Shown here piece by piece: positions 16,382 to 25,079 of a stretch of 49,315 nucleotides of DNA. The notes under the pieces are model-generated. The model was not told where the DNA came from and made no database searches. It worked only from the letters and a program-made list of their open reading frames with translations. The stretch comes from Cyclobacteriaceae bacterium (GTDB lineage Bacteria; Bacteroidota; Bacteroidia; Cytophagales; Cyclobacteriaceae): contig JAFIEV010000024.1 in assembly GCA_020832305.1 (NCBI GenBank), positions 1-49,315 of the forward strand, read 5' to 3'. Positions within the stretch are counted from its first letter, which is position 1, and the number at the start of each line of letters is the position of its first letter. The position numbers were made by a program, and so were the translations under genes.

Positions 16382-19300
16382 ATGAATCTGACCGATTTTT
16401 CAGTAAAAAACTACCAGTTTACCCTGGTGATGTTTGTGATGGTGGCAGTGATAGGTCTGGTGACCTTGCTGACCATGCCCAGGGCAGAAGACCCACAAAT
16501 CAATCCGCCTAGCTATCCTATCGTGGTGGTCTATCCCGGTACCAGTCCACAGGATATGGAAGAACTGGTGGTAAAACCCATCGAAAATAAAATCTATGAA
16601 TTAGAGAACATCGACAAAATCGTTACGGCCATTGAAGATGGGCTGGCGGTGATTCGGGTGGAGTTCAAGTACGGTGTCAATGTAGATAACAAATATCAGG
16701 AGGTAGTGCGTGAAGTAAATGCATTGCGCAATGACCTTCCGGAGGATATCTTTTTCTTAGAAATCCGAAAGGTAGACCCCAGTGATGTGAATATCCTGCA
16801 AATTGCCCTGGTCAGCGAAAATGCCTCTTATCGCCAACTCAAAAAGCAGGCAGAAGAGCTGCAAGACCAGCTGGAGAAAGTGGTGGACCTGAAAAAAGTG
16901 AAAATCTCCGGTGTACCGGATGAGGAAGTTCGAATAGATTTGAAACTAGATCGTATAGCAGCTTTTCAGATTCCGCTCAATGTAGTGTTGGGAAGTATTC
17001 AAAGTGAAGCCATCAATATCCCTGGAGGGAGCATCACTGCAGGAAACAAAACCTTCAATGTGAAGACCAGTGGAAAGTTTACTGGTCTGGAAGAAATTGA
17101 AAACACCGCCATCAGCAATGCCAATGGCAAAATCATTTTGTTGAAGGAAGTAGCCTCAGTCGATTTCAAATTCGACGAAGAAAAACACATAACCCGCCTC
17201 AATGGCAGAAGAGCAGTTTTGGTAAATGCCGCCCAGAAAGTGGGCAGTAATATTGCCGCTACCCAAGCAAAGTATGAGCCCATTATTGCAGCTTTTGAAA
17301 GCAGCCTCCCCGTAAATATCAAACTCTACAAACACTTTGACCAGGCCGATAATGTATCCAGACGGTTATCAGGATTGGGAATCGACTTTCTCATAGCCAT
17401 TATTCTGGTATTATTCACCTTGTCACCCTTGGGAGCCAGGGCTTCCCTGGTAGTTATGCTGGCCATTCCACTTTCACTGGCTTTAGGGCTGGTGGGTTTG
17501 AATGCCTTCGGTATTTCATTGAACCAATTAAGTATCGTTGGGCTGGTGGTTTCCCTGGGGCTTTTGGTGGATGACAGTATTGTGGTAGTAGAAAACATCG
17601 AGCGATGGCTCAGGGATGGCTTTTCCAGAAGGGAAGCAGCTGTTAAGGCCACCAAACAAATCACTTTGGCAGTGGTAGGTTGTACCGCCACCCTGATCAT
17701 TGCATTTTTGCCAATGGTCTTTCTCCCCGGAGGTCCGGGCGAGTTTGTCCGGGGTTTGCCACTGGCAGTGATTTGTAGTGTGTTGGCCTCTATGCTTGTT
17801 TCACTGACTGTGGTGCCCTTTATTGCCAGCCGATTTTTGAAAGAGCATGAAAACCCAGAAGGTAATATTTTCCTAAGGGTGCTGAAAAGGATTATTGGAG
17901 CCACTTATGCCAAAGTGATGAAAGTAGCTTTGAATAATCCGGTGAAAACGTTGGTTTTCTCATTCCTCCTATTCGGAGCTTCCATGTTGCTTTTTCCGGT
18001 GATCGGTTTTAAACTTTTTCCTACTTCAGAAAAACCCATCTTTCTTATTAATGTTAAAATGCCCTTGCAGACCAGCTTGCATGAGGGGAGTCGCATCACC
18101 CGCATGGTGGAGGATAGCCTGAAGCAAAATGAGTTGATCAAGTATTTCACCACCAATGTGGGCAAAGGAAATCCGCAGATCTATTACAATGTGCCCCAGC
18201 AGGAAGAGAAATTTGACTTCGCTCAAATCTTCATTCAAATGGAAGCCGATGCCAAACCGGTATTGAAAAATAAGTTGATTGGTCAGTTAAGAGCGCAATT
18301 TGCTGCTTTTCCCTATGCCAAAATAGAGGTTAAAGATTTTGAACAAGGACCGCCCATCGAAGCCCCCATTTCCATACGGGTATTTGGAGATAACCTGGAC
18401 AGTTTGCGCAAATGGTCCTTCGAGGTTGAGCGCATCCTGGCTTCCAGCAGTGGAGCTTTGTATATCAACAATGAGCTAAATACCCTGAAAACCGATATCA
18501 AAATCAATATCAACAAAGAAAAAGCACGTACGCTTGGCGTTTTCACGGCAGATATTGACAGAACCATTCGATTGGCAGTGGCAGGACTCAATGTGGGCGC
18601 TTATACCAATGAAAATGGCGATGATTTTGATATTGTAGTCACCTCTCCAAAAGGAAAGTACAGAGAGCTGGATGCCTTGGAAAATTTGTATGTAAATAAT
18701 GCAGTTGGTACAGGCATCCCGCTAAAACAGCTGGCGGGCATTGATTTTGAAACCTCGCCCACCAACATCAACCATTTCAACAAAAACCGCTTTGTCAAAG
18801 TCACATCCTCAACACGGAAAGGTGTACTGGCCAATGATGTATTGGCTGAAGTGGTGCCCAAGCTGGATGCAATGGACATGCCGGCAGGCTATTATTACAA
18901 ACTATCCGGTGAGGCAGAAAGCGAAGACGATGCTTTTGGCGGTGGATTCATTACCGTGATTTTGCTGACAGTTTTCCTTTTCATTGCCGTGTTGATTCTC
19001 CAATTCAAAACCTTCAAAGGCATTTTGATTGTGCTATCAGTGATTCCGCTGGGTGTAATTGGAGGCGTAAGTTTACTCTGGATGACCGGAAATCCCATGT
19101 CCTTTATTGCCATCATTGGATTTATCGGACTGGCAGGGATAGAGGTAAAAAACTCCATCCTACTGGTAGACTTCACCAATCAACTCCGAAAAGAAGGTGT
19201 GGCCTTACAGACGGCCATAGAGCAGGCCGGTGAGCTGCGCTTTTTGCCGGTAGTTTTGACCTCGCTCACTGCTATTGGTGGCCTTTTGCCCCTTGCACTT

Positions 19301-19429
19301 AATCCCAATCCACAGATTTCACCACTGGCCATTGTACTGATTGGAGGCTTGATCAGCTCGACCCTCTTGTCCAGAATTGTGACACCTGTGATGTACAAAC
19401 TCATTCCACCAAAAATTGAAACCCTCTAA
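16382..19429 (+). CDS. RND family efflux pump permease (AcrB-type)
   Basis: The 1015-residue protein has the RND layout: TM1 near the N-terminus, a large periplasmic porter loop, TM2-6 with GLLVDDSIVVVENIERW (the proton-relay Asp pair), a second periplasmic loop, and TM8-12 with GLAGIEVKNSILLVDF (the conserved Lys). All relay residues I can check are present, so the pump looks functional. Length is slightly under the 1030-1050 typical of Hae1 pumps. Substrates cannot be read from sequence. Its operon continues into DUF2147, SDR, lipase and ACP-like genes, which hints at an amphipathic or lipid-like substrate. Confidence 0.95.
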   Translation: MNLTDFSVKNYQFTLVMFVMVAVIGLVTLLTMPRAEDPQINPPSYPIVVVYPGTSPQDMEELVVKPIENKIYELENIDKIVTAIEDGLAVIRVEFKYGVNVDNKYQEVVREVNALRNDLPEDIFFLEIRKVDPSDVNILQIALVSENASYRQLKKQAEELQDQLEKVVDLKKVKISGVPDEEVRIDLKLDRIAAFQIPLNVVLGSIQSEAINIPGGSITAGNKTFNVKTSGKFTGLEEIENTAISNANGKIILLKEVASVDFKFDEEKHITRLNGRRAVLVNAAQKVGSNIAATQAKYEPIIAAFESSLPVNIKLYKHFDQADNVSRRLSGLGIDFLIAIILVLFTLSPLGARASLVVMLAIPLSLALGLVGLNAFGISLNQLSIVGLVVSLGLLVDDSIVVVENIERWLRDGFSRREAAVKATKQITLAVVGCTATLIIAFLPMVFLPGGPGEFVRGLPLAVICSVLASMLVSLTVVPFIASRFLKEHENPEGNIFLRVLKRIIGATYAKVMKVALNNPVKTLVFSFLLFGASMLLFPVIGFKLFPTSEKPIFLINVKMPLQTSLHEGSRITRMVEDSLKQNELIKYFTTNVGKGNPQIYYNVPQQEEKFDFAQIFIQMEADAKPVLKNKLIGQLRAQFAAFPYAKIEVKDFEQGPPIEAPISIRVFGDNLDSLRKWSFEVERILASSSGALYINNELNTLKTDIKININKEKARTLGVFTADIDRTIRLAVAGLNVGAYTNENGDDFDIVVTSPKGKYRELDALENLYVNNAVGTGIPLKQLAGIDFETSPTNINHFNKNRFVKVTSSTRKGVLANDVLAEVVPKLDAMDMPAGYYYKLSGEAESEDDAFGGGFITVILLTVFLFIAVLILQFKTFKGILIVLSVIPLGVIGGVSLLWMTGNPMSFIAIIGFIGLAGIEVKNSILLVDFTNQLRKEGVALQTAIEQAGELRFLPVVLTSLTAIGGLLPLALNPNPQISPLAIVLIGGLISSTLLSRIVTPVMYKLIPPKIETL

Positions 19430-19435
19430 CACGAA

Positions 19436-19873
19436 ATGATGATGAAAAAATCAATATCAATACTCCTCATGCTGATCCTTTTGCCATTGCTTGGCATAGA
19501 GGCTTATGCTCAATCTAGTTCCAACGCCATTGTGGGAGAGTGGATAAATGAGAAAGGTGATGCCAAATTCAAAATCTATCGCAAGGGCGATAAGTATTTT
19601 GGAGACATTACCTGGGGTACGGGAGGCCCAACCAAAGATGTGAAAAACCCTGATCCAAGTAAAAGAAATCAGGAACTGGTCGGACTGACCATTCTGAAGG
19701 ATTTCACCTATGAAAATAAGAATACCTGGTCTTCCGGCACCATTTACGATCCCAAGGATGGAAAAACCTATTCATGCAAAATGACGCTGAAAGATGACTC
19801 CCAATTGGAAGTGAGGGGCTATGTAGGCATTACCCTTTTCGGAAGGTCTGAAATATGGAAAAGAATCAATTAA
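19436..19873 (+). CDS. DUF2147 secreted protein
   Basis: The 145-residue precursor starts with a signal peptide (cleavage near AYAQ) and continues as the DUF2147 domain: IVGEWINEKGDAKFKIYRKGDKYFGDITW, read here as two strands around residues 32-60. GLTILKDF and YDPKDGKTYSCKM follow, and YVGITLFGRSEIWKR closes the barrel. DUF2147 proteins are small periplasmic beta barrels of unknown function. The start could be any of three adjacent ATG codons (19436, 19439 and 19442). It follows the RND gene by 6 bp. Confidence 0.85.
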   Translation: MMMKKSISILLMLILLPLLGIEAYAQSSSNAIVGEWINEKGDAKFKIYRKGDKYFGDITWGTGGPTKDVKNPDPSKRNQELVGLTILKDFTYENKNTWSSGTIYDPKDGKTYSCKMTLKDDSQLEVRGYVGITLFGRSEIWKRIN

Positions 19874-19891
19874 CGCTTAAAAACTAAAGAC

Positions 19892-20671
19892 ATGACAGAA
19901 TACATTTTAATAACAGGAGCATCTTCGGGCATAGGCTATGAGATGGCTCAACTATTGGCCGCCAAAAAATTCAACTTGATACTGGTAGCAAGAAGCATCG
20001 ATAAACTGCGAAAAATGCAGGAGGAACTGAGCAAAAAACACGGAGTCGAAGTTCAGTGTTTTCAAACAGATCTTTCTGATGTAAAATCAACACAGGAGCT
20101 CTATGAAAGCATTAAAGACAATGGATGGCGAGTAAGTCATTTGGTCAACAATGCAGGGTTTGGGGATTATGGGAGTTTCCTGGAAACCTCACTGGAGAAA
20201 GAATTGGACATGATCAACCTGAATATCAGCAGTTTGATGATGCTCACCAAACTCTTTGCCCAAGACATGGCTACACGCAAATCAGGTAGAATCATGAATG
20301 TAGCTTCTCTCTTGTCTTTTATCCCTTTACCATACTATTCAGTTTACGCTGCTACCAAAACCTTCGTGCTGGCATTTTCAGAAACTATTGCCGCAGAATT
20401 GGAAGGGACTGGAGTAGTGGTCACTACACTATGTCCAGGAATAGTCGAAACTCCTTTTCACACTCCGGATATGCGAAAAACAAATGCCATGAGTGCTAAT
20501 AAACCCATGCAAGCTATTGATGTGGCTGAAGCCGGTGTGAAATTATTGCTTCACGGTAGAGGAAAAAAGGTTGTTGGTTTCAATAATTGGTTTATTTCCA
20601 ATTTACCAAGGGTTACTCCGGATTCGATCATGATGAAAATAAAGAAAAATCTGGCCAGTGTAAAAGCTTAA
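19892..20671 (+). CDS. Short-chain dehydrogenase/reductase (classical SDR)
   Basis: The 259-residue NAD(P)-dependent oxidoreductase has the cofactor loop GASSGIG (9-15), the NNAG motif (86-89), and the catalytic set Ser139, Tyr152 and Lys156 (YSVYAATK). A CPGIVETPF segment follows the active site. The basic ARS after strand 2 favours NADP(H). It resembles the broad-specificity SDRs that act on ketones, fatty aldehydes or steroids; no single substrate can be assigned. It lies between DUF2147 (18 bp) and a membrane protein gene (4 bp), so it is co-transcribed with the pump. Confidence 0.9.
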   Translation: MTEYILITGASSGIGYEMAQLLAAKKFNLILVARSIDKLRKMQEELSKKHGVEVQCFQTDLSDVKSTQELYESIKDNGWRVSHLVNNAGFGDYGSFLETSLEKELDMINLNISSLMMLTKLFAQDMATRKSGRIMNVASLLSFIPLPYYSVYAATKTFVLAFSETIAAELEGTGVVVTTLCPGIVETPFHTPDMRKTNAMSANKPMQAIDVAEAGVKLLLHGRGKKVVGFNNWFISNLPRVTPDSIMMKIKKNLASVKA

Positions 20672-20675
20672 TTCT

Positions 20676-21470
20676 ATGATAGATTTTGTCCTCCAATTGA
20701 AAGAAAGGAACGCAACGCTCTTTTACTTTGGTCTGCTTTGTTTGTTGCTGTCATTGGCTTTCTTGATCATGACTCGAGTAACAAATGTGCAAGTGTATCA
20801 GGTCAATGCCTGGTACAAGCCTTTCAAGTTTGCATTTTCCACCTTTATGTTTTCATGGGCCATGGCATGGTATTGTTCCTACCTGCCCAATTTCAACATA
20901 CAGGCTTTCAATTGGACGGTCATTATTTTATTGGGTTTTGAAATTGCTTATATCGCCTTTATGGCTTCCCAAGGCAAGCAATCGCATTATAATGTAAGCA
21001 GTCCATTTTACTCCATAATGTTTTCCATGATGGCATTGGCTGCTACTTTGGTTACTGTATACACCGCCTATGTTGGATTACTGTTTTTCACCCAATCCTT
21101 CCCTGAACTGCCCACATATTATCTCTGGGGTATCCGAATGGGGATCTTGATTTTTGTGATTTTCTCCTTTCAAGGCTTTTTGATGGGAGGCAACATGAGT
21201 CATACTATAGGACTGGTAAATGACAATTCCAATTTATTCATCGTTGGCTGGAGCCGGTTGGCGGGCGACCTTCGGATTGCCCACTTTATCGGCATGCATG
21301 CATTGCAGGTTTTGCCTTTGCTGGCCTTTTACCTGCTTCGAAATACCAAAGCTACCTTATTGGTAGGACTACTCTATGGTGCTTTGGCCACTTTCACTTT
21401 AGTACAAGCACTTAAAGGAAAACCACTTTTCCCTGATAAAAAACTCACCCATTTAACTGAAAAATCATGA
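20676..21470 (+). CDS. Seven-helix membrane protein of unknown function
   Basis: The 264-residue hydrophobic protein has about seven transmembrane helices and few long loops. Conserved-looking features include YKPFKFAFS after TM1, the loop MGGNMSHTIG, and a histidine-rich helix reading RIAHFIGMHALQVLPLL. Histidines and methionines buried in helices could bind heme or copper, but that is speculation. The family could not be named. It overlaps the next gene by 4 bp (ATGA), so the two are translationally coupled. Confidence 0.7.
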   Translation: MIDFVLQLKERNATLFYFGLLCLLLSLAFLIMTRVTNVQVYQVNAWYKPFKFAFSTFMFSWAMAWYCSYLPNFNIQAFNWTVIILLGFEIAYIAFMASQGKQSHYNVSSPFYSIMFSMMALAATLVTVYTAYVGLLFFTQSFPELPTYYLWGIRMGILIFVIFSFQGFLMGGNMSHTIGLVNDNSNLFIVGWSRLAGDLRIAHFIGMHALQVLPLLAFYLLRNTKATLLVGLLYGALATFTLVQALKGKPLFPDKKLTHLTEKS

Positions 21471-22567
21471 AGACATTAATTATATCATTCATCATAAACT
21501 TAATTGCAATAAATGTTAACGCTCAAATAAGCTCCAGAAAATACAATGAAGCAGCAAATTTGATAGCATGGCCCGCCGAATTTGATCCCAAAAACAGCGA
21601 TTTCTACGTGCACAATGAAATCGAGATCATGGCAAAACCGGAGGTCGTTTGGCAACTACTGGTTCAGGCAAGCAATTGGGAAAATTGGTACGATGGCATT
21701 CAAAATATCCGCTTTGAAAATCAAGGTCAAAGGGTTTTGGAACCTGAAACCAAAGTGTTTTGGAATTCCATGGGTCAGTCTCTGAACAATAAAGTAACAC
21801 AGTTCGAGCCCAATAAAACATTAGCTTGGCAATTTAATGAAAAGAAAATCCAGGGAATGCATGCCTGGGTCATTATTCCTACTGAAGAGGGATGCAAAGT
21901 AGTTACCGATGAATCGCAAACGGGTCAGCTGGCCAAATTGCAAAAGATATTTTTACCCAATAAGCTTAGAAAGCAACATGATAATTGGCTTCGATTACTA
22001 AAACAAGAAGCTGAAAAATCGAATCCGGAATTAGGAAATCGCTTAAATACATCGGAAAGAGAAAAGATGGTGAAAGTGCTTCAACAATCACAGGAAAAAT
22101 TCACAACGGCCATCCATGGTCTTTCTGAAGAGCAGATAAAATTTAAGCCGGCATCAGGCAAATGGTCCATTGCAGAATGTATCGAGCATATAACCCTTGC
22201 CGAACTTCGCTTTCCTGAAATCGTGCATGAGGAGATGTTAAAACCCGCAGATCCGCATAAAAGAAAGAAAATCAAGATCAAGGATGAAGCCATAAGGGAA
22301 AAAATGATTAGCAGTAAGTGGAAGGCCCGCTCACCAGAAGTTTTCAAGCCTTCGGGCAGGTTTGAAGATACCGCTTCAGCAATTTCTGTCTTCAATAATC
22401 AAAGACGAGCAACAATTGATTACGTCAAAACGAGTCAGGACGACCTGCGCAACCATTTCTGGCGGCATCCCCTTTTCGGCACCATCGATCTATACCAAAC
22501 GCTATTACTGATGTCTGCACATCTTGAAAGACATGCTGAGCAGATAGAAAGCAATAAATGGAATTAA
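21467..22567 (+). CDS. Exported SRPBCC-DinB fusion protein
   Basis: The 366-residue precursor has a signal peptide (cleavage near NVNAQ, residue 20). An SRPBCC/polyketide-cyclase-like lipid-cavity domain covers about 50-180 (VHNEIEIMAKPEVVWQLLVQ..., WNSMG). A DinB-type helical bundle covers about 195-362, with its metal ligands apparently kept as His241 (ECIEHITLAE), His352 and His356 (SAHLERHAEQ). Both domains are usually cytosolic separate proteins, so this exported fusion is unusual. The hydrophobic cavity domain and metal-bound transferase fold next to a lipase and pump suggest handling of a hydrophobic ligand in the periplasm. That role is inference. Confidence 0.8.
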   Translation: MKTLIISFIINLIAINVNAQISSRKYNEAANLIAWPAEFDPKNSDFYVHNEIEIMAKPEVVWQLLVQASNWENWYDGIQNIRFENQGQRVLEPETKVFWNSMGQSLNNKVTQFEPNKTLAWQFNEKKIQGMHAWVIIPTEEGCKVVTDESQTGQLAKLQKIFLPNKLRKQHDNWLRLLKQEAEKSNPELGNRLNTSEREKMVKVLQQSQEKFTTAIHGLSEEQIKFKPASGKWSIAECIEHITLAELRFPEIVHEEMLKPADPHKRKKIKIKDEAIREKMISSKWKARSPEVFKPSGRFEDTASAISVFNNQRRATIDYVKTSQDDLRNHFWRHPLFGTIDLYQTLLLMSAHLERHAEQIESNKWN

Positions 22568-22570
22568 CCT

Positions 22571-23470
22571 ATGAATAATCCTTCAGTTATTTCATTGTTT
22601 TTAACCATACCACTGCTGTTTTCCTGCAGTAAAGATATAAACTATACAGCAGTGGACAGCCCTATTGCCCTTACAGAGGTTCCCGCTTTAACACCAGGCC
22701 CCAAGGTTGCACTGGTTTTGGGAAGTGGTGGGCCTCGTGGCTATGCACATATAGGCATTTTAAAAGTGCTGGAGAAGCATAATATTCCGGTCGATTTGGT
22801 GATAGGCTCAAGTGTAGGTGCATTAGTCGGTTCATTTTGGGCGGCAGGATACAATGCAGATGAGATCTCCAGAATAGCTGCTGAAGGAGGGCCTTTTACC
22901 TTATTTGATTTTTCCCTGTTTTTGAAAAAAGGTTGGATCAAGGGTCAGCGCTTGCAGGATTATGTCAATGATCAATTTAATGACGTCAGCATAGAGCAGT
23001 TACCCAAATCTTTGATTATTGTAGCTACACGGGAAAGTGATGGAAAAGCTACATTTTTCCAAAAAGGCAATTTGGGTGTGGCCGTGCGCGCATCGTCTGC
23101 AGTGATGAATGTGTTTGCTCCTGTTGGGATAAACAATACCACATATATTGATGCTGATGAATCTTTACCTGTTGCCGTTGAAGCAGCACGTCAAGCGGGA
23201 GCACAATTTATCATTGCTGTGGATGTGTCAGCAAAAGCCGGCGCTGCTCCTTCAGGGACTTCAGAGAAACAATTGGCAAAAGATGCAAGGCGAAGAGATA
23301 GAATAAATCCTCAGGTTCAGATGGCTGACTTTTTATTGCATCCGGACTTAGAATATAAGGCGGGCCCATGGCGCAAGTATTTTGTGGCTGCCGAAAAAGA
23401 AGGGGAAAAATACGCGCTCAGCATAATTGAAGAATTATTGGAAGAAATGAAATCAAAATCCACAAAATAA
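22571..23470 (+). CDS. Patatin-like phospholipase lipoprotein
   Basis: The 299-residue protein has a lipobox ending at Cys19 (LLFSC), the oxyanion loop GSGGPRGYAHIG (51-62), the nucleophile elbow GSSVG (Ser81) and the C-terminal Asp in YIDADES (Asp194). It thus keeps the Ser-Asp dyad order of the patatin/RssA family. The usual DG(A/G) motif reads DAD, which may weaken activity. It is predicted to be a lipid-anchored acyl hydrolase in the envelope. It is 3 bp after the SRPBCC-DinB gene and 5 bp before the ACP-like gene. Confidence 0.88.
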   Translation: MNNPSVISLFLTIPLLFSCSKDINYTAVDSPIALTEVPALTPGPKVALVLGSGGPRGYAHIGILKVLEKHNIPVDLVIGSSVGALVGSFWAAGYNADEISRIAAEGGPFTLFDFSLFLKKGWIKGQRLQDYVNDQFNDVSIEQLPKSLIIVATRESDGKATFFQKGNLGVAVRASSAVMNVFAPVGINNTTYIDADESLPVAVEAARQAGAQFIIAVDVSAKAGAAPSGTSEKQLAKDARRRDRINPQVQMADFLLHPDLEYKAGPWRKYFVAAEKEGEKYALSIIEELLEEMKSKSTK

Positions 23471-23475
23471 ATACC

Positions 23476-23712
23476 ATGAACAATTTCAACAAACTTAAAA
23501 AAATCGTAAAGGTTTTCCACCTCTATGGAATAAGACTGACAGGAAAAAGAAAATTTGACAGTCTTTACAAAGTCTATAAAATGGACCAGGTGTTTGTTCT
23601 GGGTTTGATATTTGAGCTTGAACTTATCACCAAAAACCAGATTAAAGATGAAGATGCATACAGTATTCAGTCACCTGCTCAGATCATTCAGAAACTGATC
23701 CCCAATGAGTGA
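23476..23712 (+). CDS. ACP-like small protein lacking the carrier serine
   Basis: The last 50 residues of this 78-residue protein follow acyl-carrier-protein helix II-III spacing: MDQVFVLGLIFELEL aligns with the LDxVELxMxLExEF stretch, and DEDAYSIQSPAQIIQKL with the C-terminal part of ACPs. The residue at the phosphopantetheine serine position appears to be Lys (VYKMDQV instead of DSLDxV), so it could not carry an acyl group in the normal way. It is likely a binding or regulatory relative of ACP. It is the last gene of the array that begins with the efflux pump. Confidence 0.55.
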   Translation: MNNFNKLKKIVKVFHLYGIRLTGKRKFDSLYKVYKMDQVFVLGLIFELELITKNQIKDEDAYSIQSPAQIIQKLIPNE

Positions 23713-23716
23713 AATT

Positions 23717-23788
23717 GATGGAGGGATTCTGGGCTAATGAAAGGTTTTCGCTTGATCTTTTACCCAGCCCTCTTCATCCTTCCTTTTT
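23717..23788 (+). terminator. Possible terminator of the efflux/lipid operon
   Basis: An imperfect stem pairs GATGGAGGGATTCTGGG (from 23717) with CCCAGCCCTCTTCATC (23763-23778), followed by TTCCTTTTT. It lies directly after the last gene of the array. The stem has several bulges, so the call is tentative. Confidence 0.35.
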
Positions 23789-23874
23789 AAATTCTGTCAG
23801 GATGATCCTTATCCGTATCAGACTCAAGATGACAAAATATCGATGTCTTAAAACAGGATAGTCCAATTCTCCAC

Positions 23875-24018
23875 TTAAGGGAAATCTGCCTCAAAGAAGG
23901 CAACATGCAAGAATCAATATATCTGTCCATAGCAATTCACAGGCAAGCTGGTCTTTGGGATTTTATGTATGATATGGATAAGTTGATTATGGAGGATTTG
24001 GCATTTACCAATGAGTAA
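23875..24018 (+). pseudogene. YdeI-family gene remnant
   Basis: This start-less frame ends at TAA 24016-24018. It encodes LKEGNMQESIYLSIA followed by GLWDFMYDMDKLI, which lines up with the block KEGKMQEAGF...GLWDFMDDVDKLI of the intact YdeI-like protein at 11245-11847. Only about 47 codons remain, with no start codon and no N-terminal half. It is therefore a decayed relative or partial duplicate. Confidence 0.7.
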
Positions 24019-24131
24019 ATTTTAACAGAATTATCTCCTTTTTTGGAACATAGAGGAATAAAATTGATTCCAAATCTATAAAGAAATACTTTTACTTTAT
24101 ATTGTTTATAAATTGACCATTCAGCCTTATC

Positions 24132-24704
24132 ATGCAAAGCCTGGAATACTATATCAAGGAATACTTTGGCGTTCTCAAACAAGATGAACTCATAGCAGTG
24201 TGCGATAAATTTAGCGCGCAAAGTTTGCATAAAGGAGATTTTCTGACGAGGCAAGGACAGCCGGCGTATCAGCTTTCCTTTATCAAGTCAGGCATGATTC
24301 GCATCTATACCCATGAAGATGGCAAAGAAATTACTCAATGGATTTCCACGCCCGGTTATTTTGTAACCGAAATTTCAAGTTTTATGTTTGGCGGCAATTC
24401 CCGTTGGAATATGCAGGCCTTAAGCGATGTAGAATTGTTTAGTATCTCTAGAACTGATTACCAAAACATAGTCAAAGAAGTACCCCAGTGGCATCAGCTT
24501 GAAAAACTGTTCATCATCAAGTGTTTTGCCATCCTTGAAAACCGCATTTACAATCATCTTTCTAAATCAGCTGAGGAGCGGTATCAGGATTTTTTTAAAC
24601 AAAACCCTTCACTTTTCAATCAGGTGCCCTTACAATACATTGCATCCATGTTGGGGATGACTCCAGAAACCTTCAGCCGAATACGAAACAAACAACTTTC
24701 ATAA
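24132..24704 (+). CDS. Crp/Fnr family transcriptional regulator
   Basis: The 190-residue regulator has the usual Bacteroidota length. It carries a cNMP-binding-like roll (about 20-120; KGDFLTRQGQPAYQLSFIKSG, read as GDFL and SGMIRIYTHEDGKE) and a C-terminal helix-turn-helix (VPLQYIASMLGMTPETFSRI). No iron-sulfur cysteines are evident. It stands alone between a YdeI remnant and a low-coding region. The fragment at 36880-37059 is related to its C-terminus. Confidence 0.9.
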   Translation: MQSLEYYIKEYFGVLKQDELIAVCDKFSAQSLHKGDFLTRQGQPAYQLSFIKSGMIRIYTHEDGKEITQWISTPGYFVTEISSFMFGGNSRWNMQALSDVELFSISRTDYQNIVKEVPQWHQLEKLFIIKCFAILENRIYNHLSKSAEERYQDFFKQNPSLFNQVPLQYIASMLGMTPETFSRIRNKQLS

Positions 24705-25079
24705 ATTCAACTGTTTATTAATTGCAGACAACCTAACTTAACCATCGACAGGATAAATTAAGGGCTCTTACCCGTAAACTAAAAATTGCATAAATTTATC
24801 GATTATGCAGTTTTTACTACCCTTATTTCCAAAAGGCGTTAAAATGATCACGCCCATTTTGGCTGTTTATGAGGAAATTTTAATAACAAGCCATACTTAA
24901 ACTTTAACCTCACATTATTGTTAATCTATATAAAACACCTTATTTTATTACAAATCAGCCAGTCCGGAAATTGAAAAAATAATGGCAGCATTAATTGACC
25001 AATTTCCGTCTTCACAAACAGGAGATCAAACAGATTCTCCCTTTACCCTGCTTAAAAGATTTTAATCAAAAACCATATT
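24705..25079. other. Intergenic region with short coding-like scraps
   Basis: No full gene is visible. A short frame at 24805-24900 (MQFLLPLFPKGVKMITPILA) vaguely resembles the N-terminus of a Bacteroidota IS transposase helper protein. A second short frame ending at 25065 contains ASPEIEKIMAALIDQFPSSQ. Either may be a gene scrap. Neither can be assigned safely. Confidence 0.3.

Noticed and set aside
24805-24900. Short frame resembling the start of an IS-type accessory protein
   Set aside because: Only about 25 codons with a vague LFPKG-like pattern; no inverted repeats or transposase core nearby, so not called as a mobile element.
24982-25065. Frame starting MAALIDQFPSSQ just before the hypothetical gene at 25080
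   Set aside because: Only 27 codons with no recognisable domain; noted in the intergenic entry but not called as a gene.
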